Below, piece after piece: positions 20,505 through 21,205 of a stretch of 21,205 bases of DNA. The position numbers and the translations under genes were made by a program. Origin of the DNA: a virus. Location: positions 1-21,205 of IMG/VR virus record IMGVR_UViG_3300024306_000095; one strand, 5' to 3'. Position 1 is the first letter of the stretch. The number at the start of each line of letters is the position of its first letter. The notes under the pieces are model-generated. The model was given only the letters and a program-made list of their open reading frames with translations. It did no database searches and was not told where the DNA came from.

Positions 20505-21205
20505 TTATTCAACTTTTAAATTATCCAACTCTTCGTCTTCTCTGTCGTCAGTCCAAGGAACTTCAACAGTTCCATCTTCTTTGACTTCATCAAAAAGACT
20601 ATCTACAATGTTAGTAACACCACCACGTAGACGAGCACCTTCTAAGTTTTGTAAAAATCCAAGACGTTCTGCTTCAGCAATCATTTCAAATGCTTCTTCT
20701 TTAGTCTTGAGTTCAAACAATTCTTCAACAAATCTATTAAAATACAGAATGTTGCGCGGTACCCATTCTGAGTATTCATCACTTTTATCTGCATCTTTAA
20801 CCTTGCGCCAGTGTCTCCAATCTGGTCTGTGACTTGCATATTCAATATCTGCTAGATTATTAGATCTTTGAACAGCACGAATGTGACATTCAACATTATG
20901 ACCCATCATTAGAGCATAGGCAAAACTATCCCAAGAAGTTTTACCTTCTTTACCAATCTTGTTTAACATTCCCGGTGCATAGTGGCAAATATCAGCGACT
21001 GTAAGTCTGCGACCAAAATCGGATTCGAAAGGAAAAGGTATATCGTGCCGTCTGGCAAGACTCTTATTGTCCGGGGCTTTATCCATGATAACAGAGAATC
21101 GCTTATTGGTATGTTGGGCGTTAGTATATACCAATCCGTGAGCTGTTGCGATGAAAGGTGATGCGCAGTCAAAGGAAATTGTGAAGTTTTCATTTACGTG
21201 CTTTA
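20505..21205 (-). CDS. Probable TGT/DpdA-like 7-deazaguanine transglycosylase (N-terminal part outside window)
   Basis: The frame is open to the right edge, so only the C-terminal part is present; the TTG at 21134 is internal. The first visible stretch, TISFDCASPFIATAHG, resembles the FDxxxP...A..G region of tRNA-guanine transglycosylases, which also occurs in the phage DNA enzyme DpdA. Later come ADICHYAPGMLNKIGKEG and MGHNVECHIRAVQRSN, the latter like the HN-containing helix near the end of that family. The CxCxxC zinc site of bacterial TGT is absent from this part. Together with FolE, QueD and QueE it would insert a 7-deazaguanine in DNA. The match is by pattern only, so it remains tentative. 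Confidence 0.5.
   Translation of the reverse strand, partial: KHVNENFTISFDCASPFIATAHGLVYTNAQHTNKRFSVIMDKAPDNKSLARRHDIPFPFESDFGRRLTVADICHYAPGMLNKIGKEGKTSWDSFAYALMMGHNVECHIRAVQRSNNLADIEYASHRPDWRHWRKVKDADKSDEYSEWVPRNILYFNRFVEELFELKTKEEAFEMIAEAERLGFLQNLEGARLRGGVTNIVDSLFDEVKEDGTVEVPWTDDREDEELDNLKVE

Noticed and set aside
1-21205. tRNA genes, CRISPR arrays, insertion sequences
   Set aside because: No tRNA-like T-loop with a matching acceptor stem, no regular spaced repeats and no transposase or terminal repeats were seen on either strand by eye.

Overview
The window looks like part of the genome of a T4-like marine myovirus (cyanophage or pelagiphage type). It is visibly AT-rich and almost gap-free. 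Genes are short and overlap as ATGA, TAATG or TGATG junctions. It encodes a T4 RNase H-type 5'-nuclease and many small proteins of the kind common in T4-like marine phages. There is no ribosomal, tRNA or cellular housekeeping gene, and the host cannot be told from this piece. No stretch longer than about 50 bases lacks a gene.

The left block (1-6433, plus strand) is a tight five-gene run that enters from outside the window. It holds four radical SAM proteins in tandem, then a large two-part protein with a possible glycosyltransferase-like N-terminal half and an SGNH-hydrolase-like C-terminal half. The first three radical SAM genes are paralogues of a twitch-type family; the fourth is a SPASM-type enzyme. 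No substrate peptide or glycan pathway is visible, so the joint function is unknown. This is the best candidate for an undescribed system. The block meets the opposing genes tail to tail at a small hairpin with a T tract.

The right block (6413-21205, minus strand) is a long series of about 35 co-directional genes. From the right edge: a probable 7-deazaguanine transglycosylase (TGT/DpdA-like, cut by the edge), an HNH nuclease, small proteins, a QueD-like enzyme, a GT-B glycosyltransferase, FolE, a cupin, a phosphoribosyltransferase, two SGNH-like proteins, a HIT protein, an AbrB-like small protein, QueE, a DUF2061 membrane protein, the RNase H, and a group of small proteins that may be late genes. 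FolE, QueD and QueE are three of the four enzymes of preQ0 synthesis; QueC is not in the window. With the transglycosylase-like protein they suggest that this phage replaces guanine by a 7-deazaguanine in its DNA.

Regulation can be read in part. Three near-perfect sigma70-type promoters, each with a 17-base spacer, lie inside the 3' ends of genes (19789-19817, 12838-12866, 11845-11873) and probably drive early transcription. Two T4-late-type octamers (8609-8616 and 7874-7881) precede the leftmost minus-strand genes, which suggests a switch from early to late genes near 8600.
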